A DNA stretch of 64,000 bases from the NCBI RefSeq assembly GCF_030733205.1, contig NZ_JASHJL010000006.1:62001-126000 (forward strand), given 5' to 3'. Both the position numbers and the translations under genes were made by a program. Below, one piece after another: positions 26,525 to 35,692 of this stretch. The notes under the pieces are model-generated. The model was not told where the DNA came from. It did no database searches and saw only the letters and a program-made list of their open reading frames with translations. The stretch is from Mameliella sp. MMSF_3455 (GTDB lineage Bacteria; Pseudomonadota; Alphaproteobacteria; Rhodobacterales; Rhodobacteraceae). How positions within the stretch are numbered: position 1 is the first letter of the stretch; each line of letters opens with the position of its first letter.

Positions 26525-28053
26525 CAGGCGACCCTTTCCTCGGGATCGGCGCCCACGCCCATGGCGTGCCGCACGATGGCCTCTTCGTTGATGTCTGAGC
26601 CGGACAGTGTCCCGGCGATCCGGCCACGGTGCATGACCAGAACCCGGTCCGACAGGCCGATGATTTCCTGCATCTCGGACGAGATGACGACGATGCCGTG
26701 CCCCGCCGCGGCCAGCGTGCGAAGATAGGCATAGATTTGCTGCTTGGTTCCAATGTCGATGCCGCGCGTTGGTTCATCGACGATCAGGATGCGCGGTTCG
26801 GATTGCATGACCTTGGCCAGCAACAGCTTTTGCTGGTTGCCCCCGGACAGGTTGCCAACCCGCACGTCGCGGCGCCCGGCGCGGATATCGAATTCCCGGA
26901 TCGCCTCGTCCAGCGCCGCATCCTCGGCTTTCTGGTCGATCAGGACACGGCCGAACTTGCGCAAGGCCTGCAAGGTCAGGTTCTCGCGCATCCCCTTGCC
27001 CAAGAGCAGACCGCGCAGCTTGCGGTCCTCGGTCAGGTAGCACAGGCCGTGCTGCAGGGCGTCCGCCGGGCGGCGGATCGTCACCTCGGTCCCGCCGATT
27101 TCCACCCGCATCGCGGTGGCCGGGCGCAGGCCGCACAGGCCTTCCATCGCCTCAGTCCGCCCGGCCCCCACCAGCCCGGCTATGCCCAGCAATTCCCCCG
27201 CCCGCAGCTCAAAGCTCAGCCCCGCGGCATGGCCCGGCACATCCAGCCCCTCGACCCGCATCATGACGGCTGCATCCGATCCGATGCCGGGCTTGGCCGG
27301 ATAAAGGTCCGACACGTCACGCCCGACCATCGCGGTGGCCATGTCGTCCTCGCTGAGGTCGCCCGCCTTTGCGGTCAGCACGACCTTGCCATCCCGCATG
27401 ACCGCCACGCGATCCGCGATCTGCTTTACCTCGCCCAGCTTGTGCGAGGTAAAAACGACGGCGGTGCCAGCCGAGCGCAGCGCCTCGACCTGGTCGAACA
27501 GGATGCTGGCCTCGGCATTGGTGAGGACGGCGGTCGGTTCGTCCATGATCAGAACCCGGGCATCGCGGCTGAGCGCCTTGGCGATCTCGACCATCTGCTT
27601 TTCAGAGTTCGACAGGCGCGACACCGGCGTATCCGGATCGACATGACACTTGACCTTGGCCAGGTACTCACGCGTCAGCGCACGCATCCGCGCCTTGTCC
27701 AGCAACAGACCGCGCCGCAATTCGCGGCCCAGAAAGATGTTCTGCTCGACGGTCAGCTGTTCGGCCAGGTTGAATTCCTGGTGGATCAGGACGACGCCCG
27801 CCGCCTCGCCGTCATGCAGCGAGGCGAACCGGGTGTCCGCCCCGTCCAGCAGGACCTGCCCCGAGCTTGGCGGCTGGTATCCGGCGAGGATCTTCATGGC
27901 CGTCGATTTGCCCGCGCCGTTTTCCCCGATCAGGGCCAGCACCTCTCCGGCCCGGATGTCGATGTCGATACCATGCAGCACCTCGACCGGGCCAAAGCTC
28001 TTGTGCACGTCGCGCAGGGACAGGACGGGAGGTGTGGTCACAGTGCCACCCAT
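26524..28053 (-). CDS. Sugar ABC transporter ATPase with two nucleotide-binding domains (RbsA/MglA-like)
   Basis: A 509-residue tandem ATPase. Domain 1 has Walker A GENGAGKST and Walker B VLIMDEPTAVL; domain 2 has LSGGNQQKLLLAKVM and ILIVDEPTRGID. The second Walker A is degenerate (GLVGAGRTE), as usual in CUT2 ATPases. It powers sugar import through the RbsC-like permease. Its start overlaps the end of the Gfo/Idh gene by 16 bases, so the two are coupled. An alternative GTG start four codons later is possible. Confidence 0.92.
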   Translation of the reverse strand: MGGTVTTPPVLSLRDVHKSFGPVEVLHGIDIDIRAGEVLALIGENGAGKSTAMKILAGYQPPSSGQVLLDGADTRFASLHDGEAAGVVLIHQEFNLAEQLTVEQNIFLGRELRRGLLLDKARMRALTREYLAKVKCHVDPDTPVSRLSNSEKQMVEIAKALSRDARVLIMDEPTAVLTNAEASILFDQVEALRSAGTAVVFTSHKLGEVKQIADRVAVMRDGKVVLTAKAGDLSEDDMATAMVGRDVSDLYPAKPGIGSDAAVMMRVEGLDVPGHAAGLSFELRAGELLGIAGLVGAGRTEAMEGLCGLRPATAMRVEIGGTEVTIRRPADALQHGLCYLTEDRKLRGLLLGKGMRENLTLQALRKFGRVLIDQKAEDAALDEAIREFDIRAGRRDVRVGNLSGGNQQKLLLAKVMQSEPRILIVDEPTRGIDIGTKQQIYAYLRTLAAAGHGIVVISSEMQEIIGLSDRVLVMHRGRIAGTLSGSDINEEAIVRHAMGVGADPEERVA

Positions 28054-29180
28054 GCAGCGTTGTCGCCGGAGGATTGAACGCAGGCCCGGATAAAGGCCAT
28101 CCCCTCCAGTCCGGCACCTATGCCCGGCAGGATACCAAGCGCCGCGTCCCTGTCTCCGCCTGCCTGAACATTGCGGATCGCCTCTGCGGCGGCGGCATAG
28201 ATATTGGCGAACCCTTCCAGGTAGCCCTCGGGATGGCCCGGGGGAATGCGGCTGACCGCGTTCGCCGCGTCAGAGGCCCCTGCCCCCATGCGCGTGATCC
28301 GGCGTGTCGGTTCCCCAAGCGGCGTGAACCACAATTCGTTGGGGTTCTCCTGCGCCCATTCCAGACCGCCCTTTGCGCCATAGACCCGCAGGCGCAGACC
28401 GTTCTCGTTGCCCGGGGCGACCTGCGAGCACCACAACATCCCCCGAGCGCCGCCATTGAAACGCAGCATGACATGCGCGTTGTCATCCAGGCTGCGTCCC
28501 GCGCCGAAACTGTGCAGGTCGGCGGCGAGTTCGACGCCCTTCAGGCCAGTCACGAAACAGGCGAGGTTATAGGCATGGGTGCCGATGTCGCCCACGGACC
28601 CGCCGGCGCCCGACCGCGCCGGATCGGTCCGCCACTCGGCCTGTTTGACGCCCTCGGCCTCCAGCGTTTCGGTCAGCCAGTCCTGCGGATACTCGGCCTG
28701 GACCACGCGGATCTGGCCAAGGTCACCGTCGGCAACCATCTCTCGGGCCTGCCGGATCAGCGGATAGCCCGTGTAATTGTGCGTCAGGATGAACATCGCC
28801 TTGCTGTCGGCCACGGCCCTGGCCATCGCCTCGGCATCCTCTTGCGTGGCAGTGAGGGGCTTGTCGCAGATGACGTGAATGCCCCGATCAAGAAAGGCCT
28901 TGGCCGCCGGGAAATGCACGTGGTTCGGGGTGACGATGCTGACCGCCTCGATCCCATCGGCGCGGGCCGCTTCCCTTTCTGCCATCTCCACGAACGACCC
29001 GTAAGAGCGGTCAGGATCCAGCCCCAGCGCCTTGCCGCTGGCGGCGGCCTTTTCCGGGGTGGAGCTGAGAGCCCCGGCCACCAGTTCGAAACGGTCGTCG
29101 ATGCGGCTGGCGATGCGGTGGACGCCGCCGATGAAGGCGTCATTGCCGCCGCCCACCATGCCCAGTCTGATGCGTGTCAT
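28038..29180 (-). CDS. Gfo/Idh/MocA-family sugar dehydrogenase
   Basis: A 380-residue NAD(P)-dependent oxidoreductase. The Rossmann loop is MVGGGNDAFIGG at the N-terminus and the family motif DKPLTATQEDAEAM contains the catalytic-region lysine (CDKPL). The C-terminal alpha/beta domain has SVGDIGTHAYNLACFVTG, with the usual D-x3-H. Relatives act on inositols, sugars or their 1,5-anhydro and keto forms. It lies between a TIM-barrel isomerase gene and the ABC ATPase in the xylA operon and begins 1 base after the isomerase stop. The substrate is unknown; it may oxidise a sugar imported by this transporter. Confidence 0.88.
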   Translation of the reverse strand: MTRIRLGMVGGGNDAFIGGVHRIASRIDDRFELVAGALSSTPEKAAASGKALGLDPDRSYGSFVEMAEREAARADGIEAVSIVTPNHVHFPAAKAFLDRGIHVICDKPLTATQEDAEAMARAVADSKAMFILTHNYTGYPLIRQAREMVADGDLGQIRVVQAEYPQDWLTETLEAEGVKQAEWRTDPARSGAGGSVGDIGTHAYNLACFVTGLKGVELAADLHSFGAGRSLDDNAHVMLRFNGGARGMLWCSQVAPGNENGLRLRVYGAKGGLEWAQENPNELWFTPLGEPTRRITRMGAGASDAANAVSRIPPGHPEGYLEGFANIYAAAAEAIRNVQAGGDRDAALGILPGIGAGLEGMAFIRACVQSSGDNAAWVAL

Positions 29181-29181
29181 A

Positions 29182-30237
29182 TCAGTCGATCCCCAGCATC
29201 TTGCGGTTGGCCGCGTCATCGGTGCCGCCATCAGCGAAATCGTCGAAGGCGTGCGGGGTGACGTGGATGATGTGATCCTTGACGAACTGCGCCCCTTCGC
29301 GCGCGCCGTCCTCGGGGTGTTTCAGGCAGCATTCCCATTCGACGACAGCCCAGCCGTCGAAATCATTGGCTGCCATCTTGGAAAAGATCGCCCCGAAATC
29401 CACCTGCCCGTCGCCCGGGCTGCGGAAACGGCCGGCGCGTTTTTCCCAAGGCTGATAGCCGCCGTAGACGCCCTTGCGCCCGGTCGGATTGAACTCGGCG
29501 TCCTTGACGTGGAACATCTTGATACGGTCGGCGTAGATGTCGATGTTATCAAGATAATCAAGGCATTGCAGGACATAGTGGCTGGGATCGTACAGCATGT
29601 TGCAGCGCGCGTGCCCGTCCAGCCGATCCAGGAACATCTCGAAGGTGTCGCCGTCGTGCAGATCCTCCATCGGGTGGATTTCATAGCAGACGTCGACGCC
29701 GCAGTCCTCGGCGTGGTCCAGGATCGGACGCCACCGCGCGGCCAGTTCTTCGAACGCCGTTTCGACCATGCCCACGGGCCGCTGCGGGAACGGATAGACA
29801 AAGGGCCAGCACAATCCGCCCGAAAACGTCACGTGCTGACCGATGCCAAGGTTCTTCGAGGCTGTCAGCGCCTTCTTGACCTGCGCGATGGCCCATTCGG
29901 TGCGCTCTTTCGGCTTGCCCTGCACCTCTGGCGCGGCGAACCCGTCGACCCATGCGTCATAGGCCGGGTGCACCGCCACGAGCTGGCCGAGGATATGCGT
30001 GGACAGGTCCGTGACTTCGACGCCATTGGCGCGCGCCTGACCGACCCATTCGTCGCGATAGGCCTGCGAGTCTGCCAGCTTGTCCAGATCGACAAGCCGC
30101 GCATCCCAGACCGGAACCTGAACACCCTTGTAGCCGCAATCGGCCGCCCATTTGGTGATGGCATCCCATGAGTTGAACGGTGCCTCATCCCCTGCGAACT
30201 GTGCAAGGAACAGGCCCGGACCCTTGATCGTCTTCAT
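29182..30237 (-). CDS. Sugar phosphate isomerase/epimerase (xylose-isomerase-like TIM barrel)
   Basis: A 351-residue TIM-barrel protein of the AP-endonuclease-2/IolE-like superfamily. Metal-ligand positions are suggested by YEIHPMEDLHDG (Glu and following His), LYDPSHYVLQ, IKMFHVKDAEF and AVVEWECC. Such enzymes isomerise or epimerise keto sugars or inositol derivatives. GGAGG lies eight bases before the ATG at 30237. It sits between xylA and a Gfo/Idh dehydrogenase. That dehydrogenase/isomerase pairing is typical of oxidise-isomerise catabolic routes, so the two likely act in sequence. Confidence 0.85.
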   Translation of the reverse strand: MKTIKGPGLFLAQFAGDEAPFNSWDAITKWAADCGYKGVQVPVWDARLVDLDKLADSQAYRDEWVGQARANGVEVTDLSTHILGQLVAVHPAYDAWVDGFAAPEVQGKPKERTEWAIAQVKKALTASKNLGIGQHVTFSGGLCWPFVYPFPQRPVGMVETAFEELAARWRPILDHAEDCGVDVCYEIHPMEDLHDGDTFEMFLDRLDGHARCNMLYDPSHYVLQCLDYLDNIDIYADRIKMFHVKDAEFNPTGRKGVYGGYQPWEKRAGRFRSPGDGQVDFGAIFSKMAANDFDGWAVVEWECCLKHPEDGAREGAQFVKDHIIHVTPHAFDDFADGGTDDAANRKMLGID

Positions 30238-30253
30238 GATGAAGTCCTCCCAG

Positions 30254-31549
30254 TCAAACGTAGCGATTGACGATGTTTTCAAGAATTTCCTGCCGCCCCG
30301 AAACGGGCTGCGGATCGACCTTGCCCGCCTCGACGGGCGCGGCCACGCTGGCCAGGTCCGAGGTCAGCATCGCCTGCGCCTCTGCCCGGTCCCACCCGGC
30401 GTATCGGTCGCGGCGTGGCGCCTCCAGCGCGTCATCCTCCAGCATCTTCGCCGCGGCCTTCAGGCCGCGCGCGCAGACATCCATCGCGCCCGCATGGGCC
30501 GCGACCAGATCGATCGGGTCGAGCGATTGCCGCCGCAGCTTGGCGTCGAAGTTGGTGCCGCCCTGCGTGAAGCCACCGGCTTTGAGGATTTCGTAGTAAG
30601 CCAGCGCCACCTCGGGCACGTTGTTGGGGAACTGGTCGGTGTCCCAACCGGATTGATAATCGTTGCGGTTCATGTCGATAGAGCCCAGAACCCCAAGCTC
30701 GCGTGCCAGGGCCAGTTCGTGCTCGAACGAATGCCCGGCAAGAATGGCGTGGCCCTGTTCGATATTGACCTTCACCTCCTTCTCCAGCCCAAAGCGCTGG
30801 AGAAACCCGTAAACGGTGGCGACGTCGTAGTCATACTGGTGCTTGGTGGGTTCCTGCGGCTTGGGTTCGATCAGGATCTGGCCGTCGAAGCCGATCTTGT
30901 GCTTGTAGTCGACCACCATCGACAGGAACCGGCCCATGTGCTCCATCTCGCGACCCATGTCGGTATTGAGCAGGGTTTCATAGCCCTCGCGCCCACCCCA
31001 GAGCACGTAGTTCTGCCCCTTCAGGCGGTGCGTCGCGTCAAGGCAGGTTTTTACCGTCGCCGCCGACCAGGCAAAGACGTCCGGATCGGGATTGGTGGCC
31101 GCGCCCGACATGAAACGGCGATGCGAAAACAGGTTCGCCGTCCCCCAGAGCAGCCGCACCTTCGCGCTTTCCATCTTTTCCTCGAAGAGGTCGATAATGG
31201 CGTCGAAGTTCGCCTTGCTCTCGGCGAAGGTCGCGCCTTCGGGACGGATGTCCGCATCGTGCCAGCAGAAATAGGGCACGCCCAACAGGTCATACAGTTC
31301 GAACGCCACATCGGCCTTCAGACGGGCCGCCGCCATGTCGTCGCCGAACCAGGGGCGTTGAAAGGTCTGGCCGCCGAACGGATCGCCGCCGGGCCAGGCA
31401 AAGCTGTGCCAGTAGGCGACGGCAAAGCGCAGATGGTCTTCCATGCGCTTGCCCATGACCACCTCGTCGGGGTCATAGTGACGAAACGCCAGACCGTCGC
31501 TGTCGGGGTCGAAATTCAGGGGCGCGAGGTCTCCAAAGAAGTCGCTCAT
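30254..31549 (-). CDS. xylA: Xylose isomerase
   Basis: A 431-residue class II xylose isomerase. The active-site His97 and Asp100 are in [12 protein letters not shown]. Metal ligands lie in [17 protein letters not shown] and [18 protein letters not shown], and the D-x-N-R-x-D loop occurs as [17 protein letters not shown]. It converts D-xylose to D-xylulose in the cytoplasm and may act on other aldoses. The EQGH segment differs from the more usual EANH. Its start overlaps the lacI stop (ATGA). No xylulokinase gene is in the window, so the kinase must be elsewhere or the sugar is different. Confidence 0.92.
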   Translation of the reverse strand: MSDFFGDLAPLNFDPDSDGLAFRHYDPDEVVMGKRMEDHLRFAVAYWHSFAWPGGDPFGGQTFQRPWFGDDMAAARLKADVAFELYDLLGVPYFCWHDADIRPEGATFAESKANFDAIIDLFEEKMESAKVRLLWGTANLFSHRRFMSGAATNPDPDVFAWSAATVKTCLDATHRLKGQNYVLWGGREGYETLLNTDMGREMEHMGRFLSMVVDYKHKIGFDGQILIEPKPQEPTKHQYDYDVATVYGFLQRFGLEKEVKVNIEQGHAILAGHSFEHELALARELGVLGSIDMNRNDYQSGWDTDQFPNNVPEVALAYYEILKAGGFTQGGTNFDAKLRRQSLDPIDLVAAHAGAMDVCARGLKAAAKMLEDDALEAPRRDRYAGWDRAEAQAMLTSDLASVAAPVEAGKVDPQPVSGRQEILENIVNRYV

Positions 31550-32616
31550 CAGGGGGCTCCGTTCTGGTCGTCAGCAATGGTGTCGGGAAGGTTCTCGCGC
31601 ACGTAGATCGCGGGAACGATCGGCACGGGTTGCGTCTGGTCCATGCGGTCGGCCATTCGGCGCAGGCATTCGAGGGCCAGCTTGATTTCGTCGTCGGGCC
31701 GCTGGTCAATCACCAGGTCGATCAGCCCGTCCTGCAAGGCGCGGCGCGAATGCGGCACCAGTTCGTGCAACACCACGACAGGGCGCGAAACATCCGGCGG
31801 CAGGTCTTCGAGCACGCGGACAAGGCCTGCATTGCCGGCGCCTGCGCTGTAGATCGCGGTTATTTCCGGGTCGTCCAGCAGTGCCTGCCGGACCAGGCGT
31901 TCGACGTGATCGTGCAGGTCGCGACCTTCGATCACGGGGGCCATGCTGACCCCGCCGCCGGTTTCGGCCAGGGTTTCACTCATGCCCTGCAGCCGCTCGG
32001 CGTGGTCCAGCGCGGCGCGCGACCCGACCACGGGCAGCACCCGCCCGCCGCGCCCGCCATGCGCAAGGATCAGCAGGCGACCCGCGGTGCGCCCGGCCAC
32101 CACGTTGTCGATCCCGACATACAGGTCGCGCCCGGCCTCGGGCACGTCGGCAACCAGGGTCAGCACGGCGACCCCCTGCTCTTTCAGGCGGTCTATGGCA
32201 TCGCGCAGCTTGGGGTCATCCATGCCGACAAGCGCGACACCGTCCAGCGTTTCGCCGGACAGTTCGACAAGGCATTGCGCCAGCGCCCCGGCATCGAAGG
32301 CGCGGACGTTTTTCACGACCACGTCGACCCGTTCGATCAGCAGCGCGTCATGCACCTCGGACAGCACCTGTCGCAGGTACTGGAAAAAGCTGTTAGGACC
32401 TTCGGGGATGACAAACACAAAGCGGTAGGTCCGCTTTTGGGACAGGTTGGCCGCCGCGACATTGCGCACATAGCCAAGCTCTGCAATCGCCTCACGCACC
32501 CGCCGCACGGATTTTTCAGCCACGCCGCCGCGGTCGTTGATGACCCGATCGGCGGTCGCATAGCTGACGCCCGCGTGGCGTGCCACGTCGCTCAACGTTG
32601 GCAGTTGCCGCTTCAT
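31549..32616 (-). CDS. LacI-family transcriptional regulator of the xylA operon
   Basis: A 355-residue LacI-type regulator. The N-terminal helix-turn-helix is [20 protein letters not shown] and the hinge region is [15 protein letters not shown] periplasmic-binding-protein-like ligand domain follows from about residue 60. GGGAGGAATTC precedes the ATG at 32616. It is the first gene of the minus-strand xylA operon and lies directly beside two palindromes (32652-32686), so autoregulation and control of the divergent FrcBCA-like transporter are likely. The inducer is presumably a pentose or related sugar. Confidence 0.92.
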   Translation of the reverse strand: MKRQLPTLSDVARHAGVSYATADRVINDRGGVAEKSVRRVREAIAELGYVRNVAAANLSQKRTYRFVFVIPEGPNSFFQYLRQVLSEVHDALLIERVDVVVKNVRAFDAGALAQCLVELSGETLDGVALVGMDDPKLRDAIDRLKEQGVAVLTLVADVPEAGRDLYVGIDNVVAGRTAGRLLILAHGGRGGRVLPVVGSRAALDHAERLQGMSETLAETGGGVSMAPVIEGRDLHDHVERLVRQALLDDPEITAIYSAGAGNAGLVRVLEDLPPDVSRPVVVLHELVPHSRRALQDGLIDLVIDQRPDDEIKLALECLRRMADRMDQTQPVPIVPAIYVRENLPDTIADDQNGAP

Positions 32617-32651
32617 GAATTCCTCCCGGCAGCGATCATCGGGGGGATAAT

Positions 32652-32665
32652 GATTGACGTCAATC
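32652..32665. promoter_or_regulatory. LacI-type operator O1 (perfect 14-base palindrome)
   Basis: GATTGACGTCAATC is a perfect palindrome with a central CG, the form bound by LacI-family dimers. It lies 36 bases upstream of the lacI start and 21 bases centre-to-centre from a near-identical copy. Confidence 0.75.
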
Positions 32666-32672
32666 TTTTTTT

Positions 32673-32686
32673 GATAGACGTCAATC
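32673..32686. promoter_or_regulatory. LacI-type operator O2 (near-perfect copy)
   Basis: GATAGACGTCAATC matches O1 at 13 of 14 positions. The 21-base spacing is two helical turns, placing both sites on one face of the DNA, which favours cooperative binding by the divergent regulator. Confidence 0.7.
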
Positions 32687-32764
32687 ATATCAGTTTTTCG
32701 GCATTCTTGGCCAACCGCGCCAATCATCCATTGATGCCAAATGTTCTTTACCGAAAAAAAACAA

Positions 32765-32794
32765 TTGACCGGACAGGAGTTTGTTTTTTATGCA
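32765..32794 (+). promoter_or_regulatory. Candidate promoter of the FrcBCA-like operon
   Basis: TTGACC, an 18-base spacer and TATGCA lie about 45 bases upstream of the ATPase start at 32839. GGGAGGGGGG before that ATG provides the ribosome binding site. Confidence 0.4.
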
Positions 32795-32838
32795 ATAGAG
32801 ACCAAAATGGATCACGAAACCTTGGGAGGGGGGATCCA

Positions 32839-33618
32839 ATGACACAGCCGACAAGCGCCCGGACCATCCTGAAGGCGCGCGGACTCAGCAAACATTACGG
32901 CGGCGTCGTGGCGCTTGATTCGGTCGACATGGACCTGCACGAGGGCGAGGTGCTGGCCGTGGTCGGCGACAACGGCGCCGGGAAATCGACCCTGATCAAG
33001 GTGCTGACCGGCGCCATCTCCAAGACCGCCGGGACGGTCGAGATGTACGGTCAGGAGGTACAGATCAACACTCCCACCGACGCCAAGGCCGCCGGAATGG
33101 AGACGGTCTACCAGGACCTGGCGCTGGTCAACGAACTGTCGATCACCAAGAACATGTACCTGGGCCGCGAACTGCTGCGAAAGGACTTTACCGGGCGGCT
33201 GTTCGGCGCATTGGACTTTGCCCGGATGGACACCGAGGTCCGCGCCCTGTTCCAGAAACTGGATATCCGCATCGTCGACATCTACCGCGAGGCCGCAGCC
33301 TTCTCCGGTGGCCAGCGGCAGGCCGTGGCGCTGGCGAAAACGGTCATGTTCGGCAAACGCATCGCCATTCTGGACGAACCCACCGCCGCGCTTGGCGTCC
33401 GCGAAAGCCAGATGGCCATGAACCTCGTACGCTCGCTCAAGGATCACGGACTGTCGGTCATCATGATTACCCACAACATGCAGCACGTCATGAATTATTG
33501 CGACCGCGTGATGGTCCTGCGGCTGGGGCGGCTGGCCGCCGTGCGCGACGTCAAGGATGTGGACGGCGACACCCTGGTTGGCCTGATCACCGGCACCACC
33601 GAAGACAAAGCAGCCTGA
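32839..33618 (+). CDS. Sugar ABC transporter ATPase, single domain (FrcA-like)
   Basis: A 259-residue ATPase with one nucleotide-binding domain. Walker A is GDNGAGKST, the signature region is FSGGQRQAVALAKTV, Walker B is IAILDEPTAALG, and the switch His is in MITHNMQHVMNYCDR. Unlike the RbsA-type tandem ATPase in the other operon, this one has a single domain, as in the FrcBCA fructose/mannose/ribose system. It is followed by its permease after 1 base and then a binding protein. It lies divergent from the LacI regulator and probably shares its operator region. Confidence 0.9.
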   Translation: MTQPTSARTILKARGLSKHYGGVVALDSVDMDLHEGEVLAVVGDNGAGKSTLIKVLTGAISKTAGTVEMYGQEVQINTPTDAKAAGMETVYQDLALVNELSITKNMYLGRELLRKDFTGRLFGALDFARMDTEVRALFQKLDIRIVDIYREAAAFSGGQRQAVALAKTVMFGKRIAILDEPTAALGVRESQMAMNLVRSLKDHGLSVIMITHNMQHVMNYCDRVMVLRLGRLAAVRDVKDVDGDTLVGLITGTTEDKAA

Positions 33619-33619
33619 A

Positions 33620-34612
33620 ATGAGCGACATGAGCCAGAATTCCTCGACCCAGGTCTCCACCCCCGCCCCCGTCGGCCGCAGCATCGACCTGCTCAAGCAC
33701 CAGTTCCAGCAGATCTGGCAGGTGCTGGCGGCACTGGTGCTGATCTACCTGGTGTTCTTCGTGCTGTCCGAACCCTTCCGCAGCCTCGACACGCTGCTGT
33801 CGATCTTCGGTCAGGCCTCGATCCTTGCCATTCTCGCCTGCGGCACGACCGTCGTCCTGATCTCGGGCGGGCTGGACCTGTCCGTGGGGTCGATCTTTGC
33901 CGTCGTCGGCGTGATCGTCGGCATCGCGCTGGCCGAGTACCAGTTGCCGGCGCCCGTCGCGGTGCTGATCGGCCTTGGGGCGGGTGCGCTGTTGGGTGCG
34001 CTCAATGGCACCGTGCAGGTGCTGACCGGGGTGCCCGCCTTCATCGTGACGCTTGGCGGGTTGACCGCCTACAAGGGTATGGCCGAGATCCTGGCCAGCG
34101 GGCGCGACCTGTCGCGCTTTCCCGACAGTTTTCAGGTGTTGGGATCCGGCTACCTGGTTCCGATGCTGATCATGTTCGGCGTGGCCCTGCTGACGGGGCT
34201 GTTCCTGACCAAGACCCGGCTGGGCAACCATGCTTTTGCCATCGGCGGCAACGAAGAGGTCGCCCGTCTGTCCGGCGTCAATGTCCGCAAGAGCCGCATC
34301 TACTACTACATGATCGGCGGGTTGCTGGCGGCAACGGCGGCGATCCTCGAAATCGCCAAGCTGAACTTTGCCATGCCGTCCCGCGGCCAAAGCTACGAGC
34401 TGTTTGCCATCGCGGCGGTGGTCATCGGCGGCACCAGCCTGTTCGGCGGTCGCGGCGGCGTGGGCAAGACCCTGATCGGCATGCTGATCATGCAGACCAT
34501 CATCGTCGGCCTGTCCTACCTGGGCGTCAGCACCTCGGTTCAGCGCATCGCCATCGGGATCATCATCATCGCGGCGGTCTACTGGGACGTCTGGCGACGC
34601 TCCAGCCGCTAA
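33620..34612 (+). CDS. Sugar ABC transporter permease (FrcC/RbsC-like)
   Basis: A 330-residue CUT2 permease with about ten membrane helices. Motifs are LISGGLDLSVGSIFAVVGVI, GVPAFIVTLGGLTAYKGMAEI and VVIGGTSLFGGRGGVGKTLIG. The N-terminal 35 residues are polar and cytoplasmic. It pairs with the single-domain ATPase upstream. A 99-base gap containing a hairpin separates it from the binding-protein gene, consistent with extra expression of the binding protein. Confidence 0.92.
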   Translation: MSDMSQNSSTQVSTPAPVGRSIDLLKHQFQQIWQVLAALVLIYLVFFVLSEPFRSLDTLLSIFGQASILAILACGTTVVLISGGLDLSVGSIFAVVGVIVGIALAEYQLPAPVAVLIGLGAGALLGALNGTVQVLTGVPAFIVTLGGLTAYKGMAEILASGRDLSRFPDSFQVLGSGYLVPMLIMFGVALLTGLFLTKTRLGNHAFAIGGNEEVARLSGVNVRKSRIYYYMIGGLLAATAAILEIAKLNFAMPSRGQSYELFAIAAVVIGGTSLFGGRGGVGKTLIGMLIMQTIIVGLSYLGVSTSVQRIAIGIIIIAAVYWDVWRRSSR

Positions 34613-34669
34613 TCCGGCGCAAATTAGCGAATTCTGCCCCGCTGGGAGGACAGCGCGCAGGACACGTCC

Positions 34670-34685
34670 GCCCGGACAACCGGGC
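34670..34685 (+). promoter_or_regulatory. Stem-loop in the leader of the binding-protein gene
   Basis: A 6-base perfect stem GCCCGG/CCGGGC with an ACAA loop lies between permease and binding-protein genes. It may stabilise the 5' end of the processed binding-protein mRNA; no termination signal follows. Confidence 0.35.
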
Positions 34686-34711
34686 AGACCACACCCCAAG
34701 GGAGGAACACA

Positions 34712-35623
34712 ATGGAACTGAAATCTCTCAAGACCATCCTTGCCTCTGTTGCCGTCGGCGCAACCATGGCCGGGGCCGCAATGGCCGAGGATCTGCGGAT
34801 CGCCTACACCGGCTATTCCACCGACAACACTTTCTGGATCGGCGTCGCAAAGGCCGCCGCCGCCAAGGCGGACAAGATGGGGGTCGAACTGCTGGACCTG
34901 ACCGCCTCTTCCCCCGATGCGGCGGCGCAAAAGGACGCGGTGGACCGGGCCATCAACATGGGGGTCGACGGCATCATCATCGGGTCGGTCGACAACCGCG
35001 CCTTTGGCACCTCGCTGGACATGGCCAAGCGCAAGGGCATCCCGGTGGTCGCCGTGGACACCGGCATCCACCATGACCACATCGCCAGCCTCGTGCAGAC
35101 CGACAACCTTGCCGCCGCGGGCATCGCGGGCAAGTACATCGTCGACCAGATCGACGGCGGCACCGTGCTGATCCTGGGCGGCTCTGCCGGGCACCAGACC
35201 GGCAACGCCCGCCGCGACGGCGTGAAGAATGCCGCCGAGGCCGCGGGCCATGAGGTGATCTTTCAGATCTGCGACTGGAAGGACGCCTGCGCCTATGAAA
35301 CCACGATCAACTTTCTTCAGTCCAACCCGGACATCACGGCGATCTTCTCGGCCTGGGATCCGGGCGCGCTGGCGGCGGTTTCGGCGGCCTCCGAACTGGG
35401 CAAGCTGGACGACCTGGTCATCGTGGGCTTTGACGGCAACCCGGCCAACCTCGTGTCGATCGAGGCGGGCGAGCTGGCCGCGACCATCAAGCAGGACAAT
35501 GCACGCATGGGAGCCGAGGCGGTGCAGAACCTCGTCGGGCTGATCAAGGGCGACGAGGTCCCCGAATTCACGCCGATCGACGGCATTCTGATCACCTCTG
35601 AAAACGTGGCGGATTACAAGTAA
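34712..35623 (+). CDS. Periplasmic sugar-binding protein (FrcB/RbsB-like)
   Basis: A 303-residue binding protein. The signal peptide ends at AMA before EDLRIAY (about residue 25). DRAINMGVDGIIIGSVDNRAF, the GNARRDGVKNAAEAAGHEV hinge region and FSAWDPGALAAVSAASELGK are typical of type I sugar-binding proteins. AAGGGAGGAAC precedes the ATG. It serves the ATPase/permease pair upstream. Two dehydrogenases follow, so the sugar or polyol is probably oxidised after uptake. Confidence 0.9.
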   Translation: MELKSLKTILASVAVGATMAGAAMAEDLRIAYTGYSTDNTFWIGVAKAAAAKADKMGVELLDLTASSPDAAAQKDAVDRAINMGVDGIIIGSVDNRAFGTSLDMAKRKGIPVVAVDTGIHHDHIASLVQTDNLAAAGIAGKYIVDQIDGGTVLILGGSAGHQTGNARRDGVKNAAEAAGHEVIFQICDWKDACAYETTINFLQSNPDITAIFSAWDPGALAAVSAASELGKLDDLVIVGFDGNPANLVSIEAGELAATIKQDNARMGAEAVQNLVGLIKGDEVPEFTPIDGILITSENVADYK

Positions 35624-35637
35624 TCCCGACCCTCGCC

Positions 35638-35661
35638 GGTCGCCCGCCCGCGCGGGCGACC
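35638..35661 (+). terminator. Strong hairpin after the binding-protein gene
   Basis: A perfect 10-base GC-rich stem GGTCGCCCGC/GCGGGCGACC with a 4-base loop starts 15 bases after the stop. There is no T-run, so partial termination or 3'-end protection of the binding-protein mRNA is more likely than full termination. Confidence 0.5.
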
Positions 35662-35692
35662 CCCTGGCGCCATTCCAAGGACACAGCCGCAG

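Noticed and set aside
26629-28077. 482-codon plus-strand frame opposite the tandem sugar ATPase
   Set aside because: Shadow of the RbsA-like gene; no start signal and no domain.
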